Below, piece after piece: positions 36,601 to 50,119 of a stretch of 64,000 nt of DNA. The notes under the pieces are model-generated. The model searched no databases, was not told the DNA's origin, and worked only from the letters and a program-made list of their open reading frames with translations. This DNA is from Sipunculus nudus (Eukaryota; Annelida; Sipuncula; Golfingiida; Sipunculidae). The position numbers and the translations under genes are program-made. Location of the stretch: contig CM049316.1 of assembly GCA_026874595.1 (NCBI GenBank), forward strand, positions 72,571,176 through 72,635,175, read 5' to 3'. Numbering within the stretch: position 1 is the first letter of the stretch; each line of letters starts with the position of its first letter.

Positions 36601-39600
36601 TAAAACCCCTGTGCCTACATTAAGCTAAAACAGATATTAATAATGAGTTAAAACTCTTAATAAGCAAAGGTTAACACCTACACTAGCTAACAGGAAGTAC
36701 AACCTCTTTCAAGCCAAAAACACACCCCTCACAGGAAGAATGTGCCCTCGCCCATCCAGAAGTACAACCCCTGTGCCTACATTAAGCTAATAACGATATT
36801 AATAATGAGTTAGAACTCTTAATAAGCAAAGGTTAATGCCTACACTAGCTAACAGGAAGTACAACCTCTTTCAAGCCAAAAACACACCCCTCACAGGAAG
36901 AATGTGCCCTTGCCCATCCAGAAGTAAAACCCCTGTGCCTACATTAAGCTAAAACAGATATTAATAATGAGTTAAAACTCTTAATAAGCAAAAGTTAACA
37001 CCTACACTAGATAACAGGAAGTACAACCTCTTTCAAGCCAAAAACACACCCCTCAGAGGAAGAATGTGCCCTCGCCCATTCAGAAGTAAAACCCCTGTGC
37101 CTACATTTATCTAATAAACATATTAATTATGAGTTAAAACTCTTAATTAGCAAAATTTAACACCTACACTAGCTAACAGGAAGTACAACCTCTTTCAAGC
37201 CAAAAACACACCCGTCACAGGAAGAATGTGCCCTCGCCCATCCAGAAGTAAACCCCCTGTGCCTACATTAAGCTAATAAACATATTAATTATGAGTTAAA
37301 ACTCTTTAATTAGCAAAATTTAACACCTTCACTAGCTAACAGGAAGTACGACCTCTTTCAAGCCAAAAACACACCCCTCACAGGTAAAATGTACCCTCGC
37401 CCATCCAGAAGTAAAACCCCTGTGCCTACATTAAGCTAAAACAGATATTAATAATGAGTTAAAACTCTTAATAAGCAAAGGTTAACACCTACACTAGCTA
37501 ACAGGAAGTACAACCTCTTTCAAGCCAAAAACACACCCCTCACAGGAAGAATGTGCCCTCGCCCATCCAGAAGTACAACCCCTGTGCCTACATTAAGCTA
37601 ATAACGATATTAATAATGAGTTAGAACTCTTAATAAGCAAAGGTTAATGCCTACACTAGCTAACAGGAAGTACAACCTCTTTCAAGCCAAAAACACACCC
37701 CTCACAGGAAGAATGTGCCCTTGCCCATCCAGAAGTAAAACCCCTGTGCCTACATTAAGCTAAAACAGATATTAATAATGAGTTAAAACTCTTAATAAGC
37801 AAAAGTTAACACCTACACTAGATAACAGGAAGTACAACCTCTTTCAAGCCAAAAACACACCCCTCAGAGGAAGAATGTGCCCTCGCCCATTCAGAAGTAA
37901 AACCCCTGTGCCTACATTTATCTAATAAACATATTAATTATGAGTTAAAACTCTTAATTAGCAAAATTTAACACCTACACTAGCTAACAGGAAGTACAAC
38001 CTCTTTCAAGCCAAAAACACACCCGTCACAGGAAGAATGTGCCCTCGCCCATCCAGAAGTAAACCCCCTGTGCCTACATTAAGCTAATAAACATATTAAT
38101 TATGAGTTAAAACTCTTTAATTAGCAAAATTTAACACATTCACTAGCTAACAGGAAGTACGACCTCTTTCAAGCCAAAAACACACCCCTCACAGGAAGAC
38201 TGTGCCCTCGCCCATCCAGAAGTAAAACCCCTGTGCCTACATTAAGCTAAAAAAGATATTAATTATGAGTTAAACTCTTAATAAGCAAAGGTTAACACCT
38301 ACACTAGCTAACAGGAAGTACAACCTCGTTCAAGCCAAAAACACACCCCTCACAGGTAAAATGTACCCTCGCCCATCCAGAAGTAAAACACCTGTGCCTA
38401 AATTAAGCTAAAACAGATATTAATTATGAGTTAAAACTCTTAATAAGCAAAGATTATCACCTACACTACCTAACAGGAAGTACAACCTCTTTCAAGCCAA
38501 AAACACACCCCTCACAGGAAGACTGTGCCCTCGCCCATCCAGAAGTAAAACCCCTGTGCCTACATAAAGTTAAAACAGATATTAATTATGAGTTAAACTC
38601 TTAATAAGCAAAGGTTAACACCTACACTAGCTAACAGGAAGTACAACCTCTTTCAAGCCAAAAACACACACCTCACAGGAAAAATGTGCCCTCGCCCATC
38701 CAGAAGTAAAACCCCTGTGCCTACATTAAGCTAAAACAGATATTATTAATGAGTTAAAACTCTTAATAAGCAAAGGTTAACACCTACACTAGCTAACAGG
38801 AAGTTCAACCTCTTTCAAGCCAAAAACACACCCCTCACAGGAAGAATGTGCCCTCGCCAATCCAGAAGTACAACCCTTGTGCCTACATTAAGCTAATAAC
38901 GATATTAATAATGAGTTAAAACTCTTAATAAGCAAAGGTTACTGCCTACACTAGCTAACAGGAAGTACAACCTCTTTCAAGCCAAAAACACACCCCTCAC
39001 AGGAAGAATGTGCCCTCGCCCATCCAGAAGTAAAACCCCTGTGCCTACATTAAGCTAAAACAGATATTAATAATGAGTTAAAACTCTTAATAAGCAAAGG
39101 TTAACACCTACAGTAGCTAACAGGAAGTACAGCCTCTTTCAAGCCAAAAACACACCCCTCACAGGAAGAATGTGCCCTCGCCTATCCAGAAGTAAAACCC
39201 CTGTGCCTACATTAAGCTAAAACAGATATTAATTATGAGTAAAACTCTTATAAGCAAAGGTTAACACCTACACTAGCTAACAGGAAGTACAACCTCTTTC
39301 AAGCCAAAAACACACCCCTCACAGGAAGACTGTGTCCTCGCCCATCCAGAAGTAAAACCCCTGTGCCTACATTAAGCTAAAACAGATATTAATGAGTTAA
39401 ACTCTTGATACGCAAAAGTTAACACCTACACTAGCCAACAGGAAGTACAACCTTTTTCAAGCCAAAAACACAGCCGTCACAGGAAGAATGTGCCCTCGCC
39501 AATCCAGAAGTAAAACCCCTGTGCCTACATTAAGCTAAAAAAGATATTAATTAGGAGTTAAACTCTTAATAAGCAAAAGTTAACACCTACACTAGCTAAC

Positions 39601-40210
39601 AGGAAGTACAACCTCTTTCAAGCCATAAACACACCCGTCACAGGAAGAATGTGCCCTCGCCCATCCAGAAGTAAACCCCCTGTGCCTACATTAAGCTAAT
39701 AAACATATTAATTATGAGTTAAAACTCTTAATTAGCAAAAGTTAACACCTACACTAGCTAACAGGAAGTACAACCTCTTTCAAGCCAAAAACACACCCCT
39801 CACAGGAAGACCATGCCCTCGCCCATCCAGAAGTAAAACCCCTGTGCCTACATTAAGCTAAAAAAGATTAATTATGAGCTACACTCTAAATAAGCAAAGG
39901 TTAACACCTACACTAGCTAACAGGAAGTACAACCTCTTTCAAGCCAAAAACACACCCCTCACAGGAAGACTGTGCCCTCGCCCATCCAGAAGTAAAACCC
40001 CAGTGCCTACATTAAGCTAAAAAAGATATTAATTATGAGTTACACTCTAAATAAGCAAAAGTTAACACCTTCACTAGCTAACAGGAAGTACAACCTCTTT
40101 CAAGCCAAAAACACAACCCTCTCAGGAAGAATGTGCCCTCGCCCATCCAAAAGTAAAACTCCTGTGCCTACATTAAGCCTAAAAAAAGATATTAATTATG
40201 TGTAAAACTC

Positions 40211-40600
40211 TTTATAAGCAAATTACTGAAATCTTAATTAGCAAAGTTTAACACTTAATAAGAAAAAGTTAAATCTCTGAATAAGCAAAAATTTTAACTC
40301 TTAATACACAAAAATTAAACTTTAAATAAGCAAAAGTTAACAATTAATCAGCAAAGTGTTAAATCTTGAATCAGCAAAACATGGTATTAATCATGAATTA
40401 AGATATAATCTTAAAATTGTCTATACTGCTTTTAACACCTACTTTGATGGTTGTTCGGCCAGTCTGCTGATGAAGATGCCATGATACCTGTTGTTCCTTA
40501 AGACAACCATCTGACCCTGTAAACAGAAATTTATAACTCAGTGAATATGGCAAAGACTTCAGACTGATGAAGTTCAGCTCAAGCTGCAAAAGTAACTAGA
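40211..40600 (+). repeat. degenerate right edge of the satellite
   Basis: Shortened repeats of 'CTTAATAAGCAAAA', 'TTAAACTTTAAATAAGC' and similar fade into unique sequence by about 40,600. This mirrors the decayed left edge at 16.0-16.4 kb. Confidence 0.7.
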
Positions 40601-43232
40601 ATATGGGTAGTCGACAAGTGACCACGTGTATCTGCCGAAATCAGAGTGGGACAGGTGAAGTGAGGCATGGATTCAGTGGCATGGGGAAAGAGAGCGCGGT
40701 GTGTTGCATATTAGCATGGATGACACAGCCGATATGTGTATGTAGGTGGCGCCACCTGCCAAAAAATCCAGAAAGTTATCCAAGTTCTACACAATTGCAA
40801 AATTTTAGGCAGATAAGTCAAACCAGTCCTGAGATATAAGCCTGGATGTCTGCAGCCTGAACGCGAAGGTAGGTGGTGCCACCTGCCACAAAATCGAGAA
40901 AGCTATCCAAGTATATACATGCAAATTTTTAGGCAGATAATTCAAACCACTGCCAAGATATGAGTGATTTTATCCCACAGCAGACAAACATATGAACACT
41001 GTGCAAAAATGGTTGCAGGTGGAGCTACCAGTTTCTTGTATGATAAAGAGCTATTAGACTGGTACCCCGCTCTACTATGGCACCGCTGCTCTAGGCCAAT
41101 CATAGAGATGGGCGTACAACGCCCTCTTAAGTACTCCCGGCAGCCTGGTTCCAACTTCAGTATGTATTACATATGATAAAAATAAGCATTTCCTTTGCTC
41201 AGAGAAGTTGTCAAAAGTTTGCTGTACATTTCACGTGACCTTTATGATTAGATTAATAGATATTGATAATAAATCCATGTCACGTACAGTGGAATATCAA
41301 AGATTCAGTATATCATGTCATCTATACATCCATCAGTAAATTTTTGTGCAACAACTCATTTTCAATATCTGGAAACTTTAAATAACTAAACAAAGTAATT
41401 TTATATGAAAACTTCACGGATAACCGGCCAGGATCGCGTGAACGTCCATGACAATCGGTATGAGCGTGCAGACTGGAGTTGGAACCAGTCTACAGGTAAG
41501 TCAGGAGTTGCAACTGGGAGTACTTAAGATGGCGTTGTACGCCTGTCTATATGCTTGGCTGAGGGCCAATAATAGAGCAGGGTACCAGTCTAAAGAGCTA
41601 TGTGAGATCCAAACACATGCATCATTGAAGGTAGGTAAGTCAAACCAGTCCGGAGATATTAGCATGGATATCTGCAGCATGAACGTGAATGTAAGTGGCA
41701 CCACCTGTCATAAAATCAAGAAAGTTATCCAGGATGTATACGCATGCAAAATTTAAGGTGAATAAGTCAAACCACTGCTGAGATATGAGTGATTTTAACC
41801 AAAGTCCAACAAACTGATGGGTGCTATGCAAAAATGGTTGCTGGTGGCACCACCAGTTTTGTGTATGTTATAAAGCTATCCAAGTGCTACATTTGTGTAA
41901 ATATTTTTGCCTGATTAGTCAAACGAGTCCAGAGATATAAGCATGGATGTCTGCAGCAGGAACATGAATGTAGGTGGCGCCACCTGTCATAAAATCAAGA
42001 AAGCTATCCAGGATGTATAAGCATGCCTAATTTCAGATGAATAAGTCAAACCACTGCCGAGATATTAGTAATTTTAACCCAACTCAAACAACAGATGGAT
42101 GCTGTGCAAAAATGGTTGCAGGTGATGCCACCAGTCTTGTGTATGTTATAAAGCTATCAAAGGGCTACATTTGTGTAAAATTTTTCTCCTGATTTGTCAA
42201 ACTAGTCCGAAGATATTAGCATGGATGTCTGCAGTGTGAACGTGAATGTAGGTTACACCACCTGTCATAAAATCATGAAAGCTATATTGAATGTAATGCA
42301 TGCTGAATATCAGGCAATTTGGTCAAAATAGGTAGGTGGCGCCACCATTTTTGTGTATATTATAATGCTATCCAAGGGCTACGTTTGTGTAAAGATTTTT
42401 TCCTGATTGGTCAAACGAGTCTGGAGATATATAACTTAATATAAGCATGTCTGTCTACAGCGTGTATGTGAACGTAGGTGGCGCCACCTGTCATAAAATC
42501 AAGAAAGCTATCCAGGATGTATAAGCATGCCTAATTTCAGATGAATATTAGTCAAACCACTGCAGAGATATATGTATTTATTACCCAATTCAAACGAACA
42601 GATGGACGCTGTGCAAAAATGGTTGCAGGTGGTGCCACCAGTTTTGTGTATGTTATAAAGCTATCAAAGGGCTACATTTGTGTAAAATTTTTCTCCTGAT
42701 TTGTCAAACTAGTTCGAAGATGTAAGCATGGATGTCTGCAGTGTGAACGTGAATGTAGATGACACCACCTGTCATAAAATCATGAAAGCTATATTGAATG
42801 TAATGCATGCTGAATTTCAGGCAATTTGGTCAAAATAGGTAGGTGGCGCCACCATTTTTGTGTATATTATAATGCTATCCAAGGGCTACATTTGTGTAAA
42901 GATTTTTTCCTGATTGGTCAAACAAGTCTGGAGATATATAACTTAATATAAGCATGTATGTCTACAGCGTGAATGTGAATGTAGGTGTCATAAAATCAAG
43001 AAAGCTATCTGGGATGTATATGCAGGCCGAATTTCTGGTAATTTGGTCAAACCACTGCAGAGATATGAGTGATTTTAACCCGAGGCAGACAAACAGATGG
43101 ATTCTGTGCAAAATTGGCTGCAGGTGGCGCCACCATTTGTGTATGTTATAAAGCCATCCAAGGGCTACATTTGTGTAATTTTTTTTTCCTGATTGGTCAA
43201 ACGAGTCAAAAAGATATGTGGGTTTATGTGTC
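40600..43232 (+). repeat. palindrome-centred minisatellite (about 127/150-bp alternating units)
   Basis: GTAGGTGGCGCCACCTG or variants recur near 40,745, 40,872, 41,021, 41,694, 41,843, 41,971, 42,120, 42,250, 42,333, 42,477, 42,628, 42,757, 42,842 and 43,124. They alternate between a 'CATAAAATCAAGAAAGCTAT' context and a 'TGTGTATGTTATAAAGC' context. A 509-bp block is duplicated (palindromes at 42,333 and 42,842). The small open frames across this region are repeat-derived. Confidence 0.85.
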
Positions 43233-44225
43233 AAAACAGATGCACAGATGAACGCACTGGAGAAAGGTCAGAGGTCAACGCCAAATGGTTAGGCACAAGT
43301 TCACATGTGACCCAATAATTGGTGTAAGATGTGGAAAAAATCGGTCCAGTAGACTCAGAGAAGTCCGATGCAAAACTTGATTAGAATTTTAAAGTGAATA
43401 TTTAGGGGCACACTGGATGGTAATAGTTAGTATTCTATTTCAAATATTTTCTAGGCGATGAGGGATTCAAGATCCAAATAAAGGTACTTAAAAATTCACA
43501 CTATACAGGCCTAGATATATATATGGGTTTGCTGATCATATCCATATATGATTGCGAACATAGTTTTGATAATAAAAAATTTTTTTAAAAATTTGACGAT
43601 ATAAAACAAGAATATTCCCTTCACTAGTTAGCTCTATATCAATGGTTCTTGGCCATAAAATCTGTAATTTGTTTGTTTGCAGAGGCCTGAAATGTTGCGG
43701 ACAGATAAACCAAATATCATAGGGTACAACACAATTCCTCTCCCCACCTGGCGGAAGCATTGTAGAAAACTTTAAATTCTTGGGTCAGTCTCAGTGTATT
43801 TAATACCAGTTTAATATATTTACCTGGTATGCATTTGATATTTTTAATATATATAGGCCCATACTTGCAGGACAATGGTGTTATAACAATTTATTTATCA
43901 TAATAACTTCATTCTTTATATGATACAAGTCCATTTTATATTCAGACAAGCAAAATTTTTAATTTTAAGCACTTTGCCCAATGTGTGGGAGGGCAAAATG
44001 ACTCATGGACATTTTACCCCTGACGTAGCTTGGAGTTTTACCCCAAACCACATGATTGTCTTTAGATGCACACAGCACATTCCTCGGAACAGTTCAAGGC
44101 GTATAACTATATGCATTCAGAAAATGCAAGTTTAATAAAAATGTGCAATGTATGTTGTTTTTAAATTTCTAATCCAAAATCTACAACTGACAAGAGATCA
44201 ACTAGATATTTCTTGGCACCACAGG
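43233..44225. other. unassigned stretch
   Basis: AT-rich DNA with no recognisable gene. Short open frames at 43,536-43,760 (minus) and 43,920-44,135 (plus) lack any family signature. Confidence 0.4.
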
Positions 44226-45495
44226 TGCCATAGTATCCCCAGACAATTAACCCCCCCCCCCCCTAAAAGAATAGGCCCCCCCCCCCCCCATCTTCAGCAA
44301 CAATTAATATCGGACCACTCTCATAGAAAAGGTCACTCTCATAGAAAAGGTCATGACCCCAATTTCAATATACATCATCCCCTAACCCATGTCTATGTTT
44401 ATGCATAATATAAAAGAAATCTGTCATTAGTTTTTTACTCATAATGCTCACAGTGGCAATGATGGGGTATTAAAAGGCACAAAAACAAGTAAAAGAATAA
44501 CAGGTGGCACTACCAGTTTCCGGTACATGACAACACTATCCAAGATCTTCGGTCAAGTTGATTTTTGGATCAATCCATGCATCCCTTACTGATTTATTAA
44601 TGATTTTGTGTGATTTTTCACAATATATGGCAATATTCAAGGTCAAGGCCACTATCATAGGAAAGGTCATGACCCAATTTATATATACATCATCCCATAA
44701 CCCATGTCTATGTATATGCATAATACGAAAGAAATTTGTCCATAAGTATTTGACTTATAATGCTCACAGTACTGTTAAGTGGCAATGGTTGGGGTATTAA
44801 AAGGCACAAAAACAAGTAAAAGAATAACAGGTGGCACCACCTGTTTCCGGTACATGACAATACTATCCAAGATCTTTGATCAAGTTGATTTATGGACCAA
44901 TCCATGCATCCCTTATTGAGATATTAATGATTTGGTGTAATTTTCACAATATATGACAATATTCAAGGTCAAGGCCACTCATAGGAAAGGTCATGACCCC
45001 AAATTAAATAAACATCATCCCATTACCCATATCTATGTATATGCATAATATAAAAAAAATCCGAAGTCTCCGTTAGTTTTTGACTTATAATGCTCACCGT
45101 ACTGTAAAGTGGCAATTTTGGGGTCATAAAAGGCAAGAAAACAAGGAAAGAATAATAGGTGGTGCCACCAGTTTCTGGAACCTGACAAACCTATCCATGA
45201 TCTTTGATCAACTTGATTTTGGGATCAATCCATGCAAGATGTCTTGAGATATTTAAAAACTTGTGTGATTTTCCCCAAAACTGGACCTATGCAAGGTCAA
45301 GGACACTCTCCTAGTAAAGGTCATGACCTCATTTTAATTAGGCATCGTCCTCTCACCCATATGTATACATATACCAAGTTTGGTAAAGATCCGTGAAATA
45401 TTTTTTGAGTTATCGCGCCAACAAGATTTATATGCAGCGGCAGGACTGGTATGAAAACATAGTATCCCCCGACTTTGTCTGGGGATACAATAAAT
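44226..45495 (+). repeat. element with about 328-bp core repeats and GTATCCCC ends
   Basis: Three core units centred on CAGGTGGCACTACCAG-type sequence lie near 44,502, 44,830 and 45,159. They share 'TATCCAAGATCTT', 'AAGGTCAAGGCCACT' and 'AAAGGTCATGACCC'. The left end has ATAGTATCCCCAGAC followed by two C-runs. The right end carries the hairpin GTATCCCCCGACTTTGTC / TGGGGATAC before AATAAATG. This is the same architecture as the 180- and 335-bp families: conserved ends around variable core repeats. Confidence 0.8.
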
Positions 45496-46198
45496 GAGGA
45501 ATATGAGTAAATTTTCACCATTATCATAATGCTGCAAGCTGATTGGCATCTCTGTCTGTATGCCTGGAGAAATAGTACTCAGCTTTGAATATAGGAGGCG
45601 TCAGTGAATTCTTCATGAACCAAAACATGATATACAACAGCACGGAGGTGACAGTGACAGAGCAATTACAATGGATGTGCTTTTTGCCCCCTGTGGGCAT
45701 CCTGCCTGAGTCTACCCCCAACTAGGGTTCTCTGATAGCATAGTGTATGGAGAGAACATGAGAGTCAGGGCTATGGCTGATGTATCATGACAGTCCCTTT
45801 ATTATCGTTTTCCTTTGGTAAAGAAATGACTGTTTTCCCGCAGCATAAACACTGAAGCTGAGGCTGAATGAAGGAGTAAATGGACTCATTAGGAGCACAC
45901 TGTGTTTGTGGCTGTGGGAACTGAAATTTGTTGAGGCAAGTAAAATTCATGTAGGGCAAGTGAGAATTCATATAGGCAGAGATGGCAAGTTGGCAGAATC
46001 ACAATGCGTGGGATTTCAAACTTGTGGACGAGGCAGTCAAGAAGCGCCGTTCCTGTAAAAGGAATGGACTATTTTATATTTACAGTTTGCAAAAAGACTT
46101 GTTCCTTATTGCTGTAAATGTGAGGAAAAAAAATTTAAAAAAAAGGCTAAAACTTGATGTGGAAGACAGGAATAAATGACCCCCCCCCCCCCCAAGAA
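45496..46198. other. unassigned stretch
   Basis: No gene family is recognised. The 65-codon frame at 45,982-46,179 is basic and lysine-rich but starts inside low-complexity sequence. 'GGCAAGTAAAATTCATGTAGG' near 45,936 recurs in diverged form near 57,041-57,063. Confidence 0.35.
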
Positions 46199-47853
46199 AA
46201 ACAAGGGACCCATGGGTCACATCGCTCAGCTGAATTTTGGAAAATATTAGCAAATGCAAAATATTTTTATTTCTTTTGGTTTTTAATGTATATAAGCATT
46301 TGAAAAGCTAAGAGAAAATGGCCCTGCTAAAATGAAACTGTAAATTATAGAATAATGGACATGAGCTCAAGCATATGCACTGTAATAAACGAAACTTGTG
46401 CCTGAAACCATTTAGTGATGCACCAAGGGAACAATTAGGCCTACGGTAAGTGTTATATAAAAGTTACATTCCATAAACAAATAATGTGTGAAGGTAATAG
46501 TTATTAAGGTTTCAAAAGTTAAATAAAGGGCCATATGAGTTAAAAATTAATCCAACAAAGTTTTACCAATATTCCTGATTTTAAAACTAAGTTTAACAGT
46601 GTAATTCTTATTTAGGCCTGGCCAACTTTAAGAGATATGAAAGAAATGCTAAAAGTATTAACATTTCCTTAAATCTTCCCAGTTGGCACTTACATTAGAT
46701 CCTAATATTTTATCACATTTTAATATTATGATTGAATTCCTGGACATTTTTTCTTTAAAAAAATCAAAATTGTCCAAGTCTCAACAAAAAGAATTAATCT
46801 AACATTAAAATTATAAGATTCCTCTTGCTATTTGTCCTGTGTATTGAAGGGATAAGTGGGGGGGGGGGGGGCAGGGTCTCTGTTGTTACTGCTCATGAAA
46901 TTATAAAATTCACAGTACAGGTCTGTCAAGAGAATGGGGGGGGGGGGGGAGAGAGAAAGGCTCCCTGTGGTATTAACTGCAGACAGCCTGATAAAGCTCA
47001 AAGTGATGCCCCAGTGATGGGATTACATAACAACAGCCTGGGGAGCATAGAGAGCTGCACTGAATGACCTACAGTGACCAAAGTGGACTGCTTGACAATG
47101 TAAGGGAATACAACAAGAGCCTCCAAAAATAATTCAATAACTAGCCTAATTTTGCAGCTTATATTTTCAAATTTTAGATTTAAACAGATTAAATTCTTAT
47201 GTGTACATGCTGTGAAAATAAAATAAATAAAATCCACAGTGCTTACAGGAAAAAAATGTGCTGTGGCCAAAGTTGGGCAAATTTAAGGTACTGATTTAAT
47301 ATTAGTGCTAAAAACTTCAATAAATTGCAAAATCAGATCTAACTTTCGGTATACAATTGAATCTTGATTAAATGAAGTTATATCCCTGAAAAAAAGTCTC
47401 TACCATCAGCAATTTTTATGTTAGGTGATTAAATATTTCCTGATTTTTTTAAAGTTGCATTATGTTTTGGCCAATAACTTCAACAAACTACGCAATACTG
47501 ACCTAATTTTTGGTATGTACATAGGAAATGTATTGAAGAATATGAATATTTCCTATGATCAAATTCAGATCTGTGCTTTTTATAAATTACTACATTAGGC
47601 AGTCTTGAACTGAAATAATGGGGTTTTAAATGGAAAACAGAGGTTTTTCCTTAATATCTCAAAGGAACAAGGTCTTAGTGTCCCAATTTTCAGTATGGTA
47701 GGAGATTTTTGGGACATCTAACTGTATGCAAAATTTTGGATTTGTAGGTTCAATGGTTTCAAAATGTGCCCTATTAATGGCTGGACAACAGACAAAGGAC
47801 CACAACTTATTACATAATAGCTCAGATGACTTATAGTCAGCTGAGCTAAAAAT
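46199..47853 (+). repeat. dispersed mollusc-type repeat, copy 3 (both ends visible)
   Basis: Starts with AACAAGGGACCCATGGGTCA and CGCTCAGCTGAA, and ends with the hairpin AGCTCAGATGAC...GTCAGCTGAGCT plus AAAA. The interior matches copies 1 and 2 in inverted orientation (for example the reverse complement of 'ACAGTTAGATGTCCC' near 47,705 and 'GGCAAATTTAAGGTAC' near 47,275). Two G-runs (46,858 and 46,937) lie within. It is the most complete copy in the window. Confidence 0.65.
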
Positions 47854-49890
47854 GACTCTCCCCCAATTGGAAGAATCCTGGCCGGCCCACAGGTCCTTCA
47901 GGCAAGATGCCACCAGGTATCTAGAATTTTGAGCTTCCAGACAAGACACCATACAAGGTCAAATGGGTCTATTGACAAGGATAATGGTCAATTTGTCACA
48001 AAAGTTGTTTCGTCGCCATTTCACATGCGGTATCACACAGTCAATTCATCACTAATGATTTGCATGATAAGATGGCAATCTGTCACTATTAAAAATATAT
48101 AAACGATGATGCCAATACTGAAAAGCATGTTTGGTTGTTGATTCTTTGAATTAACGGCTCAATAAACATCATGCAAGCAGTTGATTACAATTGAATACAA
48201 ACATTGCGCAGCATGGCCAACAGGCCACCATTGTATTGGGGGCTTCATGTTACCTCCCACCGTAAACGATTCCTTCATGGTAGGTATGTCATATTCCACT
48301 AGGGGCGCTGTATAAATACGATTGCATACATAACTTCAATTGCTTTTAAATATAATACCGAAAACTGCATGTTAAAAATTCAAACTCGCTCTGTTTGTTT
48401 CACTTCCAGAAAAATACGACACCTGTGAATCAGCTGATTTTGGATGGCCACCTCTTTCGGAGGCCACGGAAAGAGCCGAGTGTTCCCCAAGTACTGTGGA
48501 GGTTGCCATATTACTAATTGCTATGAATTGAACTGCCTTGGACTGTTATGAAATCTTTTGCAATCAACATTACCATCAGGCTTTGAAGGTGTTGTCCCAA
48601 AGGCCACAAGTGCGCCTAATACCATCAGAGGACAGCCGACAGAGATCAGGGCTAATTGCACTGGAGTCATGCCCAGGCTGGCCAGCCCTGGCTAATAAGG
48701 CTGCTGCTGGGTCCTGGACTAGTGGACACACTTTTATTGCTGAAATCGGGGTACAAATTTCCTGTTATTTTCTCTTATTTATTCCCCAATAACTTTGGTT
48801 CTAATGGACATATTGAAAAAAAATTCAAATTGCATTAAATGTTTTATGCAAAAAGCTATCTGCTCATACAAAAATTTTATTTTTTTTTACAAATTTTTTA
48901 CTGATATACTTATTCATGGTAGTCCATTTGTATAGGTCCTTTTATTTCACATGCACAGGTGTTAATAAAGTACGGGGTATTATTTAATTAAAATCTGAGT
49001 TCATGGTTGCCACACAAAGAAACAAACTTGTATCTAAAAGAACTTTCTAAATTCTGAACCTTTGCAGAACTTTTTTTGCAGTAACTAACTTTCTGGGCCT
49101 ACTTCACTTTTCTTTCATTCAATATTTTGATCTTCTGTCATTTTCTATGCATCTGAATTATCAATTATACATATATGTATTTTTAAGGGGTACAAGTCCA
49201 AGTCCCGCCTGACATATCCTTAAGGTCATTTCATCATCATTTTCCTTGGTTTTGGTGACGAATCAACTGTGGTGACGAAACTACTGCAATTACCATTAGT
49301 GTGAGAGCATGAGAGAATCGAGGGATAAATATGCGTGAGACTTGGCATGCAGGGTTGGGGCCAAGTACATGTGATAGTACCTAGGTACAGGTACTTGCAA
49401 AGTGGTCACGTACAGCCTACAGGTACAGCATTTTTGTAATGGAGTGCTTCGTGCGACGGAGGTCTGACTTCTGGTGTAACATAGAAATGCAACCTCCCAG
49501 CGGAAACCCACTACATGCCCTTATTAACGTGATCTATAATTTAGGTGCTTAGTCATCAGTTATTATCTGATCAACATAGATAACATTCTCAATTGTTCAT
49601 ACTCGATACAAGATATCCTAAAACTGGCAAAAAAATCCAATGCTAAAACTTGACAATAAACTCTAAAATGAAGCCATTTTTCCTTCTTCCATGCACGTTA
49701 TTATGAACTAAAGAGGTTTTTTTTTCTGATGATCATATTTGCGAAAATTATACTAGATCAAAATCATCCCCATGAAGTTGAAAAATTAATTTTCCAATCA
49801 CTATCTAATCACTTTGATCTCATAAATAACGATCGTCTGCAAGGCTTTTCCCATTGATCTTATTAATGATGGCTGTCGGGTTAATTCCCC
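47854..49890. other. unassigned stretch upstream of the RAG-like element
   Basis: No gene is supported. A TATAAATA motif at 48,311 precedes a 35-codon ATG frame at 48,444-48,551 that is Cys-rich (CGGCHITNCYELNC) and unrecognised; it may be a chance micro-ORF. Near 49,371-49,440 there is an ACCTAGGTACAGGTAC-type repeat, also present in direct orientation near 56,950-57,000, on the other side of the RAG-like genes. Confidence 0.4.
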
Positions 49891-49902
49891 CACGTTGAAA
49901 AA
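49891..49902 (+). repeat. candidate left TIR of the RAG-like element
   Basis: CACGTTGAAAAA resembles a RAG-type terminus, which should start with a CAC heptamer. The opposite end (56,744-56,755) reads CACGTTCAACAA outside-in, giving 10 of 12 matches. C-rich pentamers flank both sides, as expected for the GC-rich 5-bp target sites of RAG transposases. They differ at one base. Confidence 0.3.
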
Positions 49903-50119
49903 CGCCTGTCGTATTCGCTCTTGCATACATTACTTCTCGGAGTCAACGACGTCAGTTTATGTGCATTTTTTCCGCACGGTGGCGCCATGCATCAAACCTC
50001 GCCTCACAAAATAACAGGCGTGTGTTTGTCATGAAATGGGGTATCTGCGCAAACCCAGCCATCAGAAATGACAGCAAGGCGTGGAAGCCCGCGGTTGAAT
50101 TTATAATTGTCGCTGGAAG

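Larger units (their letters stand above)
20512..40210 (+). repeat. large satellite array, unit about 162 bp, roughly 120 copies
   Basis: The unit reads from CCTGTGCCTACATTAAGC through TTAACACCTACACTAGC, AACAGGAAGTACAACC and TCTTTCAAGCCAAAAACAC to GTGCCCTCGCCCATCC. Counting one consensus unit gives 162 bp, and over 19.7 kb that is about 120 copies. Units differ mainly in the AT-rich part (TTAATAAGCAAAGG versus TTAATTAGCAAAAG variants). A few are shortened, for example near 23,220-23,290. There are no open frames of note, and no centromere-protein-like box that I recognise. The region could be centromeric, pericentromeric or a large interstitial satellite; the sequence alone does not decide. 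Confidence 0.97.

Noticed and set aside
20512-40210. CRISPR-like regular repeats
   Set aside because: Repeats are contiguous with no unique spacers and the DNA is eukaryotic; this is satellite.
49975-49981. CACGGTG as an alternative left RAGL heptamer
   Set aside because: No inverted partner was found on the right side; a similar CACGGTGGCGC occurs at 61,002 in unrelated DNA.
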